Shown piece by piece: positions 48,588 through 56,733 of a DNA stretch of 64,000 bases (the stretch's first letter is position 1; every line of letters begins with the position of its first letter). The stretch is from Archaeoglobaceae archaeon (lineage in GTDB: Archaea; Halobacteriota; Archaeoglobi; Archaeoglobales; Archaeoglobaceae). The stretch is from NCBI GenBank assembly GCA_027064525.1, contig JAMOPJ010000032.1, positions 34,099 through 98,098 on the forward strand. The letters are read 5' to 3'. The position numbers and the translations under genes were made by a program. Below the pieces are notes generated by a model that made no database searches, was not told the DNA's origin, and worked only from the letters and a program-made list of their open reading frames with translations.

Positions 48588-49715
48588 ATGGTAGAGGTTT
48601 CAGTGGTGATTCCATCTCTCAACGAGGAAAAGACGATTGGCATATGTATAGAAAAAATAAAAAAAGTTTTTAAAAATTATAATATTAATGGTGAAATAAT
48701 AGTTGCAGACAACTCTACTGATAAAACCCCAGAAATTGCAAGAGCATTGGGTGCTAAGGTTGTCACTCCCGACAAGAAAGGTTATGGGTATGCTTACCTC
48801 TATGCCTTTAAATATGCTAAGGGGAAATACATCGTTATTGGAGATGCAGATAATACCTACGACTTTCTTGAGATGCCTAAGCTCTTAGAGCCCTTAAAGA
48901 AGGGAGAAGCAGATTTGGTAATTGGAAGCAGGTTTAAGGGTAATATCTTAGATGGTGCAATGCCCTGGCTACACAGATATATAGGAAATCCCCTTCTTAC
49001 ACGGTTTTTAAACCTCTTCTTCAAAGCTGGTGTGAGTGATGCTCACTCGGGCTTCAGAGCTTTTACAAGAGATGCTTTGGAAAAAATGAAACTAAGAGGA
49101 GATGGAATGGAATTCGCGTCGGAGATGATCATAAGGGCCGTTTGGGCTGGGTTAAGGATAAAGGAAGTGCCCATAACCTACTATCCTCGACAAGGATCAG
49201 AGCCAAAGCTTAAATCATTCAGGGATGGATGGAGGCATTTGAAGTTCATGCTGCTTTATGCTCCAAGTTATCTCTTTATTTTGCCCGGAATGTTTCTATT
49301 TATCTTGGGTATGGTTTTAGTTCTGCTGATTAGTGCTGGTATCTCAAAGTTTGGATTTATTAGTTTGGGAATTCATTCGATGATCGCTTCAAGCCTTCTC
49401 GCAATAACTGGCTACCAGCTCATCTTTTTAGGATTGGCTGGGAAGATATACAGGGCAAAGATGGATATGCGAAATGACGGAATTGCAGAGTTTATCGTCA
49501 AAAGGTTATCATTGGAGAAGGGGGCAACGATTGGGCTATTGATATTCCTTGCTGGATTTGTCTATACCGCTTATTTAGTGTGGAAATGGGTTGACAGCGG
49601 GTTCAAGGATTTACCCATGCTGAATCAGGATGTGTTAGCGTTTACGTTTCTCGTTATCGGATTGCAGACGATATTCTATTCGTTTTTCCTGAGTATGCTG
49701 AGTGAAAGAGTGTAA
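48588..49715 (+). CDS. GT2 glycosyltransferase with C-terminal membrane helices (dolichol-phosphate sugar synthase-like)
   Basis: 375 aa; GGAGGT precedes ATG 48588. The GT-A domain (1-225) shows VVIPSLNEEKTIG, ADNSTDKT, the metal-binding GDADNTYD (about 84-91), and the acceptor-side SGFRAF and YYPRQGSEPKL segments, typical of polyprenyl-phosphate mannose/glucose synthases. Four membrane helices follow (about 228-250, 255-285, 305-328, 343-365). It probably charges dolichol phosphate with a sugar for N-glycan or exopolysaccharide assembly. First gene of the glycan island; the next gene begins right after its stop. Confidence 0.88.
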   Translation: MVEVSVVIPSLNEEKTIGICIEKIKKVFKNYNINGEIIVADNSTDKTPEIARALGAKVVTPDKKGYGYAYLYAFKYAKGKYIVIGDADNTYDFLEMPKLLEPLKKGEADLVIGSRFKGNILDGAMPWLHRYIGNPLLTRFLNLFFKAGVSDAHSGFRAFTRDALEKMKLRGDGMEFASEMIIRAVWAGLRIKEVPITYYPRQGSEPKLKSFRDGWRHLKFMLLYAPSYLFILPGMFLFILGMVLVLLISAGISKFGFISLGIHSMIASSLLAITGYQLIFLGLAGKIYRAKMDMRNDGIAEFIVKRLSLEKGATIGLLIFLAGFVYTAYLVWKWVDSGFKDLPMLNQDVLAFTFLVIGLQTIFYSFFLSMLSERV

Positions 49716-49726
49716 GAGGTGATATT

Positions 49727-50293
49727 ACGGATCTCTTAAGCCATATCTTTCTACCTTTGATTCTGATATATGCTGTGAGAAGGAAGTTAAAGTTTTGCTA
49801 TATAGTTCTTATTCCTTTCACAGTCCTTCCCGATTTGGATAAGTTCCTTGGAATGGTAGGATTGCTTCATTCCCTTGTTACGATTATACCGCTCTGTCTT
49901 CTATTGATGTTGCTCGAATGGACTGTTAGAAAGTTAACGAACAAAAATACGTATGAGTACTCTCTGATCGCATCCTTCTACATTCTCAGCCATTTGTTCC
50001 TCGATATACTAGATGGCGGACCTGTAACGCTCCTGTATCCTTTTGTGAAAGCAGGTATTGGTCTGAGTTTTCCAGCAACTCTTGAGCTTGGCAGCAATCC
50101 ATTTGAGTTCAGTATTAACAACATCTCTCCACAGCTTATATACGAGGTTCCAGAACCTTCTAAGAATTATGGAATTCTCTCTGGATTTGGAGTTGCTTCA
50201 GCTATCTTGTTCTTGCTGATAATTTCCTTAGATAAGCTTGAAAAAATGGTAGCAGGGAGGTATAGAAATGAGGCATATAATCGGAATTTATGA
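49727..50293 (+). CDS. membrane-bound metal-dependent hydrolase (YdjM/DUF457-like), apparent ACG start
   Basis: 188 aa if translation begins at ACG 49727; conventional start would be TTG 49757, 10 codons later. The earlier start is preferred because AAGAGGTGAT (49714-49723) is a strong binding site just ahead, and the added residues DLLSHIFLPL restore the family N-terminus (MxDLLTHxxxA type). The protein has about four to five membrane helices, LPDLDKFLG with HS (about 34-47) and SHLFLDILDGGP (about 89-100) with the His/Asp metal ligands. Function unclear; members are membrane phosphatase-like or lipid-acting enzymes. Part of the island operon. Confidence 0.75.
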   Translation, partial: TDLLSHIFLPLILIYAVRRKLKFCYIVLIPFTVLPDLDKFLGMVGLLHSLVTIIPLCLLLMLLEWTVRKLTNKNTYEYSLIASFYILSHLFLDILDGGPVTLLYPFVKAGIGLSFPATLELGSNPFEFSINNISPQLIYEVPEPSKNYGILSGFGVASAILFLLIISLDKLEKMVAGRYRNEAYNRNL

Positions 50294-50296
50294 GAA

Positions 50297-50455
50297 ATGT
50301 TCATAACTTTTGTAACGGGATTAGTCTTGTTGATTGTTGGTTTGATTTTCATAAGTATCGGTCAAAATTCCTTCTTTCCAGTTGCTATGATATGTGCTGT
50401 CCTCGTGGGTTTGGCAGGGTCTCTTTCTATTTCTCTGGAGGGAGTGAGGAAGTAA
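50297..50455 (+). CDS. 52-aa two-helix membrane protein
   Basis: ATG 50297 to TAA 50455, starting 3 bases after the preceding stop, and the next gene starts at 50457. Two hydrophobic helices (about 3-20 and 26-45) separated by GQNSFF. Tight spacing on both sides supports a real gene. No family recognised. Probably a small accessory membrane protein. Confidence 0.6.
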   Translation: MFITFVTGLVLLIVGLIFISIGQNSFFPVAMICAVLVGLAGSLSISLEGVRK

Positions 50456-50456
50456 A

Positions 50457-50750
50457 ATGAGGATTGCCTACATTTACGATGCTGTTTATCCTTGGATTAA
50501 GGGAGGAGCTGAGAAGAGGATTTATGAGATCAGTAAAAGGTTAGTTGATAGAGGACATGAAGTTCATTGGTTTGGGATCGGTTGGTGGTCTGAAGATGGC
50601 AGTAAAACGATAGATCACGATGGTATAATATTGCACGGCGTTTGTAGGCCTATGCAACTTTACGTTAACGGGAGGAGAAGTATAAAGGAGGCTATCTACT
50701 TTGCTTCAAATTGTTGCCTAAGTTGATAAGGGAAAAGTCTTGTTATTTCG
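50457..50750 (+). pseudogene. truncated and frameshifted GT4 glycosyltransferase
   Basis: Residues 1-83 match the N-terminus of a GT4 (GT-B) glycosyltransferase: [20 protein letters not shown], then [11 protein letters not shown]. The frame then stops at 50724-50726. Deleting of one base in the run AAATT near 50708-50712 explains it: in the shifted frame the expected LLPKLIREK follows. After about 50745 the rest of the gene, some 270 codons with the donor-binding domain, is missing; the next gene (GT2) begins at 50768. This is a remnant of a lost glycosyltransferase, with deletion joined to the GT2 gene. Confidence 0.8.
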
Positions 50751-50767
50751 CCAGATGGGTGTGGACT

Positions 50768-51754
50768 ATGAAAGACTTAGTTTCAATCGTCATTCCTACA
50801 AAAAACAATGGAGATATACTTGAAAAATGTCTTAGATCAATTCAAAATTTGGATTATCCAAAGGACAAGCTGGAGGTAATTATTGTTGACGGGTATTCTA
50901 CAGATAACACAGTAGAAATAGCCAAAAAATACGGGTGCAAAGTTATCTTTGAAGATAAGGGGACAATAAGCTATGCAAGGGATATTGGTGTAAAGTATGC
51001 AAGAGGAGAGTTCATAGCTTTTACAGATGCGGACTGTGTCGTTGACAGGAATTGGATTAAAGAACTCATAAAGCATTTCGATGATGAGAAAATTGCCGCA
51101 GTGGGAGGCCCAAATATAACACCAGAAGATGACACAGAATTTGCAAAATGTGTGGGCATAGTTTTATCTTTTCTCAGCAAGGTTGGAGCTAGGTATGGGT
51201 TGGTTGGGGGAGAGGTCAGAGAAATTTACCACAATCCGACATGCAACGTAATGTATAGAAAAAAAGTTTTAGAAGAGGTTGGCGGATTCAATTACAGTTT
51301 AGTTACAGTTGATGATGAAGAACTTGATTATAGAATTAGAAAGAGAGGATACAAGATCCTCTATACTCCTTTTGCTATAGTTTACCACTACAGGAAGCCG
51401 ACTTGGAAAAAGTTTATGAAAATGGCTTGGAACTATGGAATCGGAAGGATGCAGGCGATAAAATTGCACAGGGATATGGGAAGATGGTTTCATTTTGTTC
51501 CGTCGCTTTTAATTGTAATGGTGTTTTTATTATTGTTGCTCTCGTACTTCAATGCTTTCTTTCTCTTAGTTGCGTTGGGCATCTTAGTTATGGGGGGTAT
51601 TGGTATAGGCTTGTTAAGCGCTTTGCTTACGATTAAACACAAAAGAAGGCTTAGAGACTTTATTACGATATACCTACTGATAGCTATTTGGTTTTGGGGC
51701 TGGGGGCTCGGATTTATAAGGGGCATTTTTAAGCCCGTAGAGGTGAAAAGATGA
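50768..51754 (+). CDS. GT2 family glycosyltransferase, membrane-attached
   Basis: 328 aa from ATG 50768; the longer frame to 50711 is the tail of the broken GT4 gene. GT-A domain (1-220): SIVIPTKNNGDILEKCL, VDGYSTDNT, TDADC (the DxD metal site, about 84-88), GGPNI, and the acceptor region near DDEELDYRIRKRGY (about 180-193, ED/RxxR type). Two or three C-terminal membrane helices (about 243-268, 270-290, 300-318). Adds a sugar during surface glycan synthesis; specificity unknown. Its stop overlaps the radical SAM gene (ATGA). Confidence 0.85.
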   Translation: MKDLVSIVIPTKNNGDILEKCLRSIQNLDYPKDKLEVIIVDGYSTDNTVEIAKKYGCKVIFEDKGTISYARDIGVKYARGEFIAFTDADCVVDRNWIKELIKHFDDEKIAAVGGPNITPEDDTEFAKCVGIVLSFLSKVGARYGLVGGEVREIYHNPTCNVMYRKKVLEEVGGFNYSLVTVDDEELDYRIRKRGYKILYTPFAIVYHYRKPTWKKFMKMAWNYGIGRMQAIKLHRDMGRWFHFVPSLLIVMVFLLLLLSYFNAFFLLVALGILVMGGIGIGLLSALLTIKHKRRLRDFITIYLLIAIWFWGWGLGFIRGIFKPVEVKR

Positions 51755-53205
51755 GAATTTACATGCTTAATCCGCCGTACTTTCCTCACTTTGGCAGAGA
51801 AATGAGATGGCAGGATACTGGAAGAGGGGGAACTCTATACTACCCCATCTGGTTGTCCTATGCTACGGGTTTACTTGAGCAGAAGGGTCATAAGGTTAGG
51901 CTTGTCGATTGTCCAGCTTGGAACTGGGATGTTAATGAGGTTTTAAGGGATTTAAAGAAGTTTAATCCAGATATGGTTGTTGTTGGGACGAGCTTTACGA
52001 GTTTGAACAACGATCTTGACGTTTCAAGGAAGATTAAGGAGGAATTCGATGTTCCAATTGTAATGGTTGGTCCGCCAACATCTCAATTTCCAGAGAAGAT
52101 GTTGGAAGTCGTAGATATCGTTGCAAGATACGAATATGATTTTACCTTAGCTGAGTTGGCAGAAAAGCTTGAAAAAGGAGAGAGTATTCAAGATGTTTTG
52201 GGGATATCTTTTAAGGACGATGGTAAGATCGTCCACAATCCGAATAGACCTTGGTCTACATCGAAGCACTTAGATGAGCTGCCGTTTGTTTCAGAGGTTT
52301 ATAAGAAGCATCTGAACATCTACGATTACTTCCTTAATTATTCTCTGTACCCGATGGTTCAGATCTTCACTGGAAGAGGTTGCCCGTATCAGTGCACTTT
52401 CTGTGCCTGGCCTCAGACATTTATGGGTAGAAAGTACAGGGTTAGGAGTATAGATAACATTCTGGATGAGCTTGAATGGATTGAAGAGAACTTGCCAGAG
52501 GTGAAAGAGGTTTTCTTTGAGGATGATACGTTTACGGTTAGCAAGAGAAGGGTTAGAGAGTTCTGCAAGAAGTATAGGGAAAGAGGGTTGGAGATTACTT
52601 GGTCTTGCAATGCGAGGGTTGATACACTCGATTTAGAAACGATGAAAGAGATGAAAAAAGCCAACTGTAGATTTTTGATAGTCGGTTTTGAGTCTGCTGA
52701 TAACAACATACTGAAAAATATAAAGAAGGGATTTACGGTTGAGCAGGCGAGGGAGTTTGCGAGAAATGTTAAGAAAGCTGGGTTGTTGTTGCACGCTGAT
52801 TTTATAATCGGTTTACCGGGAGAGACTAAGGAAACAATAGAAAAAACAAGGAGGTTTATCAAAGAGATAAAGCCCGAACAGTTGCAGGTTTCCGTGTCAT
52901 CACCGTTTCCAGGCACAGAGCTTTACGAGTGGTATAAGAAGCACGGGTATTTGTTAACTGAAGATCCGAATGAGTATCTGGATGAGCAGGGGCATCAGAA
53001 GAGCATAGTTTCCTATCCTTGGCTTAGCGCTGAAGAGATCGTCAAAGAGGTTGATAGGATTTTAAAGGAGTATTATCTGTCTTTGGGTTACATACCAGTT
53101 GCGTTGAGGCAGGTATTTAGGAAACATGGATTGCAGGAGGCTAAGAGGCTGTGGTATTCGGCAAGGATGTTTTTGAAGTATATTAGAAACAGGGGAACAG
53201 TATGA
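51751..53205 (+). CDS. B12-binding radical SAM enzyme
   Basis: 484 aa. N-terminal cobalamin-binding-like domain (1-145) with LNPPYFPHF at the start and VVVGTSFTSLNND (about 76-88). Radical SAM core with the iron-sulfur motif CPYQCTFC (CxxxCxxC, about 212-219), GFESADNNIL (about 312-321) and LHADFIIGLPGET (about 348-360). Such class B enzymes methylate unactivated carbons or rearrange carbon skeletons, often in lipid, sugar or bacteriochlorophyll-type pathways. In the glycan island it may modify a sugar or a lipid carrier; the substrate is unknown. Overlaps the GT2 gene upstream. Confidence 0.88.
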   Translation: MRIYMLNPPYFPHFGREMRWQDTGRGGTLYYPIWLSYATGLLEQKGHKVRLVDCPAWNWDVNEVLRDLKKFNPDMVVVGTSFTSLNNDLDVSRKIKEEFDVPIVMVGPPTSQFPEKMLEVVDIVARYEYDFTLAELAEKLEKGESIQDVLGISFKDDGKIVHNPNRPWSTSKHLDELPFVSEVYKKHLNIYDYFLNYSLYPMVQIFTGRGCPYQCTFCAWPQTFMGRKYRVRSIDNILDELEWIEENLPEVKEVFFEDDTFTVSKRRVREFCKKYRERGLEITWSCNARVDTLDLETMKEMKKANCRFLIVGFESADNNILKNIKKGFTVEQAREFARNVKKAGLLLHADFIIGLPGETKETIEKTRRFIKEIKPEQLQVSVSSPFPGTELYEWYKKHGYLLTEDPNEYLDEQGHQKSIVSYPWLSAEEIVKEVDRILKEYYLSLGYIPVALRQVFRKHGLQEAKRLWYSARMFLKYIRNRGTV

Positions 53206-53212
53206 AAGGGGT

Positions 53213-53526
53213 AGGATTTACTATGTTGTTGTAGAAAACAAAGAGTTTAAAATAATGATCACACGACACGCCGAAGAAAGACTAAATCGATGAAGTTATT
53301 GATATAAACAAACTTTTTGAGACTTTGTTATATCCTGATGAACCTGATGAAGTTTTAGCAGGACATCATAGTGGGTTTATTGCTCATAAAAGATATGAAA
53401 CACATATCGTAAAAGCAGTTTATGAATATGAGAACGATTTACCCCGTAGTAGTTACAGTTTATTATCCCTTAGCAAAGAGATACTTTAGAGGTAGTAGAA
53501 CTTATGCAGATAAAATACTCTCCTGA
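53213..53526 (+). pseudogene. decayed DUF4258-type toxin gene
   Basis: Three reading-frame pieces in a row give one protein: IYYVVVENKEFKIMITRHAEERLN (53213-53290, written here in two halves: IYYVVVENKEFK, IMITRHAEERLN), then DEVIDINKLFETLLYPDE and onward (about 53291-53445), then PVVVTVYYPLAKRYFRG (about 53446-53526). Two single-base frameshifts separate them, near 53289-53293 and in the C-run near 53442-53445. ITRHAEERL and the strand pairs ending YYPLAKRY resemble DUF4258/RelE-fold toxins. No start codon remains. The last frame overlaps the following DUF2283 antitoxin gene by 23 bases, as in intact pairs. Confidence 0.75.
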
Positions 53527-53710
53527 TGCGGATATTCTCGTAATAAAGCTTAGAGAGGGTAAGTTAGTTGATTCCATAGATATAGCAGAGGGACTTATAG
53601 CTCATCTCGATGAAAATGGTAGGGTCATTGAAATTGAAATCATAGACGCATCCAAGTTGGTTGAAACGAAGGAGTTAAGACTTGTAGGTTTACAGATCGC
53701 AAAGATGTAA
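53504..53710 (+). CDS. DUF2283 family antitoxin-like protein (orphan)
   Basis: 68 aa. MQIKYSPDADILVIKL at the start, then SIDIAEGLIAHLDENGRVIEIEI (written as SIDIAEGLIAHL and DENGRVIEIEI) and IIDASKL are the full DUF2283 pattern, a small beta-rich protein that normally pairs with DUF4258-type toxins. Here the toxin gene directly upstream is broken, so the antitoxin appears to have outlived its partner. It is followed after 2 bases by a glycosyltransferase gene and may simply ride on that transcript. Confidence 0.85.
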   Translation: MQIKYSPDADILVIKLREGKLVDSIDIAEGLIAHLDENGRVIEIEIIDASKLVETKELRLVGLQIAKM

Positions 53711-53712
53711 TT

Positions 53713-54936
53713 ATGAAGATCTTACACATCTTTGACGATTACGGAACTCCAGGAGAAAAGGCTTTGCCTGGAATAGGTTCAGTGCCCTCTGTAGTATACT
53801 ATTTAGCAAAGTATACCGCTAAAAAAGGTCACGATGTCACGGTTTTGGAAAGAGGACATGATAAAAACGATCCTGAGGAAGAATATTTGGATGGGGTAAG
53901 ATATGTAAGGATAAGGGCTGATAAGTTACCAGCAGCACCTTATAAGCTGATAAAAAGTCCTACTGGATTGATGCGTTTGTTTTCTGATGGTGTAAGCATG
54001 GCTTTGAAGATTAACGAATTTCTTAAAAAGGAAGATTTTGATATAGTTCATGTTCATTTTCCATTTGCTGCTTGCATACTTATTAACATAAACAGAAAGA
54101 TTAGAGAAAAGATGGTATATACAGCACACATCGGTGAGGAGAAAAAGAGGTTTAGTTTAGATTCAAAGTTATCGTTGCTAAAACTTTTCTCTCCAGATCT
54201 TTACTTAATGAAACGAATTAAAAAAAGTGTCGTGTTGAATGAAAATCTAAAATCTATGCTCGTTGCAAAAGGCTTGAAGGATGAGAAACTTGAGGTAATT
54301 CCGAACGGTATAGACGTGAATGAATTTAACGTTAGTAAGGATGAGGTAGAAAGGGTTAAAGAAAAGTATAAGCTTAATGGAATCACAGTAATGTTTGCTG
54401 GCACAATAACGCCAAGAAAGGGTGTTGATCGTTTAGCGAGGGCAGCAGAGATAATTTTGAAAGATTTTAGAGATGTAACGTTTTTACTCGTTGGAAATCT
54501 GAAGCTCGATGAAGAGTTTGCGAATAGGGTGATAAAATACGTTAAAGATAGAGGACTGGATAGAAATATTAAATTTACTGGCTTTGTTCCTTATGAAGAT
54601 TTGAAGGCTCTGTATTCTGCGTGTGATATTTTCGTTTTACCTTCATTTGGAGAAGGAGACCCGATAGCTTTAAAGGAGGCGTTAGCATCAGGTAAGCCTC
54701 TAATAGGTTCAAATGTTGGAGGTATTCCTATGCAGATAAGAGATGGTTGGAATGGATTTTTGGTTGAACCGGGAAATGAAAAACAATTAGCAGAGAAAAT
54801 AAAGTATTTAATCGAAAATAAAGAAGAAAGAGAAAGAATGAGTAAGAATAGTAGAAAGTTGGCTGAAGAGGAGTTTAGTTGGGAGAAAATAACTAATAGA
54901 TACGTTGAAGTTTATGAAAACGTAAATAGGTGTTAA
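53713..54936 (+). CDS. GT4 family glycosyltransferase
   Basis: 407 aa GT-B enzyme. N-terminal domain with KALPGIGSVPSVVYYLAKY (acceptor side; unusual insertion of LPG) and FDIVHVHFPFAACI (about 113-126). C-terminal donor domain: IPNGIDVNEFN (about 196-206), FAGTITPRKGVDRLARA (about 227-243), PSFGEGDPIALKEALASGKP (about 312-331) with the E-x7-E motif, and GGIP. Transfers a sugar from a nucleotide donor with retention. Specificity unknown. DNA is AT-rich from this gene on. Confidence 0.9.
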   Translation: MKILHIFDDYGTPGEKALPGIGSVPSVVYYLAKYTAKKGHDVTVLERGHDKNDPEEEYLDGVRYVRIRADKLPAAPYKLIKSPTGLMRLFSDGVSMALKINEFLKKEDFDIVHVHFPFAACILININRKIREKMVYTAHIGEEKKRFSLDSKLSLLKLFSPDLYLMKRIKKSVVLNENLKSMLVAKGLKDEKLEVIPNGIDVNEFNVSKDEVERVKEKYKLNGITVMFAGTITPRKGVDRLARAAEIILKDFRDVTFLLVGNLKLDEEFANRVIKYVKDRGLDRNIKFTGFVPYEDLKALYSACDIFVLPSFGEGDPIALKEALASGKPLIGSNVGGIPMQIRDGWNGFLVEPGNEKQLAEKIKYLIENKEERERMSKNSRKLAEEEFSWEKITNRYVEVYENVNRC

Positions 54937-54938
54937 AA

Positions 54939-55676
54939 ATGTCTAAAAAGAAGTATGCTGATAGGTTTGTTGGAATAACTCCAGAAGACTTCAGCAAACT
55001 AGAAGATAGGCATCTTAAAGTCCTTGAAATACTTTCAAAGCTTAAAGCTGGGAGATTATTGGATATAGGCTGCGGTGATGGAAATTTTACAATGTTAATG
55101 GCTAAAAGTTGTGGAGCTAAGGAAGTTTATGGCGTTGATATATCTGAGAAAGGTGTTGAAATGGCAAAGAAAAATGGAATTAAAGCCTTTAAAGTTGATG
55201 TTGACGAGGAGGGACTACCCTTTAGTGATAACTATTTTGATGTTGTTACAGCTCTGGAAGTTATAGAACATTTGTTTGATCCTGATCATTTTCTTGAGGA
55301 AGTTTATAGGGTTTTGAAGCCGAATGGAGTTTTTGTGTTATCAACACCAAATCTCGCTGCAATACATAATAGAATTGCTTTGCTTTTTGGTTATCAACCA
55401 TTTCCAATGGGAGTTAGTGCAAGAATGAATATAGGTCGAATATACGAACCAAACTCCGATCAGTCTTTGGATCATATACGTGTTTTAACATTACGGTCAC
55501 TTAAGAAGCTGTTAGAATTCCATAATTTCAAAATTGTTGAAGTTAAGGGTTCATGTGCCCAGCTACCTGAGAATATGAAGTTTAAAAGATTGTTTAAGGC
55601 TGTGGATAAGATTTTAACAATGTTTCCTGGATTGAGTTATCGAGTTGTTTTAATTTGTGCTAAGGAGGTGATTTAG
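54939..55676 (+). CDS. class I SAM-dependent methyltransferase
   Basis: 245 aa from ATG 54939 (a GTG at 54930 overlaps the previous gene). SAM-binding motif I LLDIGCGDGNF (about 42-52), motif II GVDISEKGVEMA, DVVTALEVIEHL (about 100-111) and VLKPNGVFVLSTPN (about 126-139). UbiE/Coq-like family with a C-terminal extension. In this context it most likely methylates a sugar of the surface glycan or its lipid carrier. Confidence 0.85.
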   Translation: MSKKKYADRFVGITPEDFSKLEDRHLKVLEILSKLKAGRLLDIGCGDGNFTMLMAKSCGAKEVYGVDISEKGVEMAKKNGIKAFKVDVDEEGLPFSDNYFDVVTALEVIEHLFDPDHFLEEVYRVLKPNGVFVLSTPNLAAIHNRIALLFGYQPFPMGVSARMNIGRIYEPNSDQSLDHIRVLTLRSLKKLLEFHNFKIVEVKGSCAQLPENMKFKRLFKAVDKILTMFPGLSYRVVLICAKEVI

Positions 55677-55677
55677 A

Positions 55678-56733
55678 ATGACCTATAACAATAACGAGAC
55701 AAAAAGAGCATATGTTGTAATTCCCGAATTACTAAAAGTCATAACTAATCCAAAATTAGCAAATACATTTTGTTACCATACATTTAATCATTTTGCAAAT
55801 CACTTAATAAACATATTCAACGACGAGAACACACTCCTAACTGCTGAATTTAACGTTGTAAAGAATATTGAAAAACCTTTGTCCGATGAGTGGATAAAAT
55901 ATGGTCTCTACAAATATAAAGATAATAAAATCTACTTCGAGCGACGTATATTTGGAAACACTTTACAACTGATGTATGAAGATAATGGTAGTATATTTAA
56001 TATTATATGTAATAAAAAATATTACAATTTAATACGTTTTACATTAGGTGGAGGATTATTTCCACCAGGTCTAATATTACAAAATATTGTTACTACCAAA
56101 TTGTTGGAAAGGGGTTATGCACCACTTCATTGTGCATGTGTATCCAAAAATGGTAGAGCAGCACTCTTACCCGCACCACCAGATACTGGTAAATCTACAA
56201 CGATGATGTTAGCTATGAAAAGGAATTACAATTTCATTTCCGAGGAGGTTGCGGTAGTAGATTCCAACCTAAATGTTTTTTCATGTCCATTAACGACATC
56301 ATATGCAAAATACTTAAAATCATACAAAAACAAGTTACACAGCTTTCTTGCTGAAAAGATACCTATTTTTCCATTCTACACTAAGCAACCACTCTCCGAA
56401 ATAGTAAATTTTTTAAGGAATATTAAAATTGATAAAAAATCTAAAATCGGATATATAATTCTACTAGAGAGAGGTGAAACAAAAATAGAAGAGACCGACA
56501 AAGATTCAATATTACATAAAATTTTGGCTATGAATAGAGCTGAATTTCCCTATTACCATGATCCTCTACTAAACGCTTACTCATATTTCAAATCTAATTT
56601 TGATTTATATAAAATAGTGAATAATGAAAGAAAAATACTTGAGAAAGTTGTTGAGATAACCGATTGTTATGTTGTAAAGTCAAAAAATCCAAAAGAATAC
56701 ATAAATTTAATTGATAGAATATTTATGCTATGA
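55678..56733 (+). CDS. HprK-like / PEPCK-fold P-loop protein
   Basis: 351 aa. An N-terminal domain of about 140 residues without known homologues is followed by a kinase core of the HPr kinase / PEP carboxykinase type: APLHCACVSKNGRAALL (His151 precedes the strand), Walker A APPDTGKST (166-174) and FISEEVAVV (about 187-195) as the acidic metal site. Such HprK-related proteins are scattered in bacterial and archaeal polysaccharide clusters, where their substrate is unknown (protein serine, sugar or lipid are all possible). No HPr protein is nearby. Very AT-rich gene, suggesting transfer. Overlaps the next gene by 4 bases. Confidence 0.75.
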   Translation: MTYNNNETKRAYVVIPELLKVITNPKLANTFCYHTFNHFANHLINIFNDENTLLTAEFNVVKNIEKPLSDEWIKYGLYKYKDNKIYFERRIFGNTLQLMYEDNGSIFNIICNKKYYNLIRFTLGGGLFPPGLILQNIVTTKLLERGYAPLHCACVSKNGRAALLPAPPDTGKSTTMMLAMKRNYNFISEEVAVVDSNLNVFSCPLTTSYAKYLKSYKNKLHSFLAEKIPIFPFYTKQPLSEIVNFLRNIKIDKKSKIGYIILLERGETKIEETDKDSILHKILAMNRAEFPYYHDPLLNAYSYFKSNFDLYKIVNNERKILEKVVEITDCYVVKSKNPKEYINLIDRIFML

